This document shows, piece after piece, positions 62,047 to 64,000 of a stretch of DNA of 64,000 nucleotides. The stretch spans positions 1 to 64,000 of the forward strand of contig JAUIRK010000142.1 of NCBI GenBank assembly GCA_030549495.1. Reading direction: 5' to 3'. Origin of the DNA: Nectonema munidae. Lineage: Eukaryota; Nematomorpha; Nectonematoida; Nectonematidae. The notes beneath the pieces are model-generated. The model searched no databases. It was given only the letters and a program-made list of their open reading frames with translations, and was not told where the DNA came from. The translations under genes were made by a program, and so were the position numbers. Positions within the stretch are counted from its first letter, which is position 1. Each line of letters opens with the position of its first letter.

Positions 62047-62700
62047 ATGAGCTGGGCAAACCTCACGCACATACTACACAGCTTCATTCACGATATAATT
62101 TCAATCAACGAGCTATACGCACTCAATCTCTCTCTACCCTCCATTCCCAGGACATATTCCTCTCTCTACATATCACCACCCACCTACTACTCCACTTGCA
62201 TTTTACTAAAATCATCACTCATTTTCACGTTCCTCAAGCGATTTTCCTCACAACAATACGCTTTTGCGATAATTTTTTCATCCAACACTCCCCTCCTTTT
62301 TTGCTCTTACTATTCCCCACCCTCCAATACAAAAGCTTTCACTGATGCCTTCACTCTCGATCTCAACTGCGCCAAAGCGCACATATCAACGATTTTCAAA
62401 TCTTTTTACCTCATCATTTGCACCGACTGCAACGCGTGATCCTTCCTTTGGGACCAAAAAGAAAACTTACGCGGCATCGAGGCGACATCCTTCATCGCCC
62501 AACACAATCTACACATTTGCGACAACACAACAGAGCCAACCTTCCCGAGAATTATAAAAAACATTGTCACTTCATCACATATTGACATAACTCTCTCTTC
62601 AGCAAACACGTACGATCTCATCTCAAACTGGGCCATCTCCGATCAACCCTCCGCATCTGATCATCACTACATCACTTTTCAACTCAACATCAACGCGAAA
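62047..62700 (+). pseudogene. LINE copy 2 endonuclease domain (EEP type)
   Basis: The pattern fits the apurinic-like endonuclease of R1/I-group LINEs: LLFCSYYSPPSN (~62299-62330), LIICTDCNA (~62410-62439), ENLRGIEA, EPTFPR, SSHIDITLSSA (~62574-62600), and SDQPSASDHHYITF (~62637-62680) with the catalytic SDH. A TGA follows DCNA at about 62440, and the frame changes nearby. The first part, with the catalytic Asn and Glu, is not seen. Its role would be to nick the target DNA. Confidence 0.82.
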
Positions 62701-63089
62701 GCACACACACGCACCCACACGAAATCTTCAAAATACACACACTGGAACACCTTCTTCCGTACTCTATCCACCAATTTACCGCACTGCACACCCGCACTTC
62801 ACTCAACTACCACCACAGAAGAAGCCGCTCGCAACATAAACAACGCTCTAACTAATTCGATAAACTCGTCCACTCCTTCAAAGCCCTATCCCCAAAGAAA
62901 AAATGCTTATTTTTGGACACCAGTCCTGAGCCAACAAAAGAAAACACTACGCCGGGCCCTCAAAAACTTGAGGAAAAACCTCTCACCCTTGAACATCACA
63001 TTTTACACACACACTCGATAACTCTACCTCAGCTCAATAAAAACTGCAAAGCGAAATGCATGGATTAGTTTTACCTCATCCACATCATC

Positions 63090-64000
63090 CAATCCATGGT
63101 TCACCATCAACAAAATCATCAAGTCAAAAAAGCCTACGGCCGATTTCCACAAACTACTTCCAGACCCAAACGCCGATTCAATTCAAATAAATCCATCTTT
63201 TCTCTGTTCCTTTTTTCCTGCCGACAACCCCCTCTCTGACGATCCATATCAAGCCGCATTACGCTCCTCCTCACTCACACTCACAACATCGCTAACCATC
63301 CATCACTTCTCACACGCAGTAAACTCGCTCCGACCCAGCTCAGCCACAAGCCTCGATTTAATCTCCACAAATCACATTAAAAAGTCAATCCATCTCTTAG
63401 AAAAACACTTAATCAACATATACAACGCTTGTATAACCCTCTCCTTTTTTCCTTCATTATGGAAAATAGGAAAAGTTATTTTTCTACCAAAACCCCACAA
63501 AGATCTATCAGAACTCAAAAACTGGAGACCTATTACCATTCTTCCCGTCCTCGGCAAAATCCTAGAAAAAATCATTCGAAGAAGGCTCGTCCACTACATT
63601 ACTCAAAACAACCTCATCCATCCCTCTCAGTTTACCTATCTTCCTCTTCGAAAAACCGAGTCAGCCTTATCAAAACTAACTGAACACCTTCAACACTCCA
63701 TCACATCCCACAAAACCGCTACAGTCCTATTTCTAGACATTGATAATTCATTTAACAGCGCCTGGCACCCCGCAATCCTTTTGAACATGCATCTCAAAAA
63801 ATATCCACCCTACATGATTAAATTCATACACAACTATCTACAAAATCGAGCTTTAGTTTTTCGCGAAAAATCAACACGTGCAGTTCACTTGCTATCACTC
63901 TCTACCCCTCAAGGAGGATGCCTCTCCGACATTCTCTGGCTTATCTTGATAAACACTCTTCTCGACATCCTCGACTCAAACGCACACTTCTCACAATGCT
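63090..64000 (+). pseudogene. LINE copy 2 reverse transcriptase, 5' part
   Basis: From WKIGKVIFLPKP and LKNWRPITILPVLGKILEK (~63463-63570), the entry motifs of LINE RT, it runs in one frame through PSQFTYLPLRKTESAL to motif A FLDIDNSFNSAW (~63731-63766) and motif B STPQGGCLSDILW (~63900-63940). The frame is still open at the window end, so the catalytic motif C and the RNase H lie outside. Confidence 0.88.

Larger units (their letters stand above)
62047..64000 (+). mobile_element. LINE copy 2 (same group), endonuclease and start of RT, runs off the window
   Basis: A second LINE in the same orientation, related to copy 1: FLDIDNSFNSAWHPAI and STPQGGCLSDILW match FLDINNAFNSAWHPAI and STPQGGCLSDIHW. 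It keeps the endonuclease, the linker and RT up to just before motif C, where the window ends. It is broken by stops near 62440 and 63019 and by frame changes. Its 5' boundary is unclear; the endonuclease seems to lack its first strands. Confidence 0.88.

Overview
The window is non-coding, transposon-built DNA from an AT-rich eukaryotic genome, most likely an invertebrate animal. Penelope-like retroelements (PLEs) with a GIY-YIG domain, a tRNA-derived SINE, a ZBED5/SCAND3-type hAT transposon, a piggyBac-like element and LINEs with RNase H occur together. I see no intact host gene, no bacterial-type operon and no CRISPR array. The species cannot be named from the sequence.

Positions 1-52895 are a head-to-tail array of one ~8.88-kb unit: five full copies (starts 1, 8879, 17757, 26638, 35298) and a sixth (44188-52895) cut off at the array edge. 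The window opens inside the array, so it probably continues to the left. By eye the copies are about 99% identical. Each unit holds, all on the plus strand, a tRNA-derived SINE (1041-1197 in copy 1), a broken PLE here called A (2371-3795) with reverse transcriptase motifs and a GIY-YIG remnant, and the 3' part of a second, different broken PLE called B (7896-8878). The rest is AT-rich DNA with only short open frames of no recognisable family. The breaks in A and B are shared by the copies, so the elements were dead before the unit was amplified. Copy 4 contains ~290 bp of homopolymer-like sequence that looks like an assembly error.

Positions 52896-59172 hold a minus-strand hAT transposase relic. 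Its C-terminal end is cut by the array edge. It is split by a 4.7-kb non-autonomous piggyBac-like element (53121-57834) with perfect 16-bp terminal inverted repeats and a TTAA duplication. Removing the insert restores the hAT frame exactly at that site. The insert carries about 20 copies of a 150-bp satellite, part of it in a four-monomer higher-order pattern.

Positions 59306-64000 hold two related LINE copies of the R1/LOA/I group, both plus strand. The first is 5'-truncated within the reverse transcriptase and ends in RNase H, a cysteine/histidine knuckle and a (CTAC)n tail. The second begins in the endonuclease and runs off the window.

Inferred order: the hAT inserted and decayed; the piggyBac-like element landed in it; the PLE/SINE-bearing unit was amplified and its edge joined to the hAT C-terminus at a short TTCGA microhomology. 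The order of the last two events is not fixed by the sequence. The most notable structure is the macrosatellite made of dead PLEs, followed by the nested, satellite-bearing piggyBac-like element.
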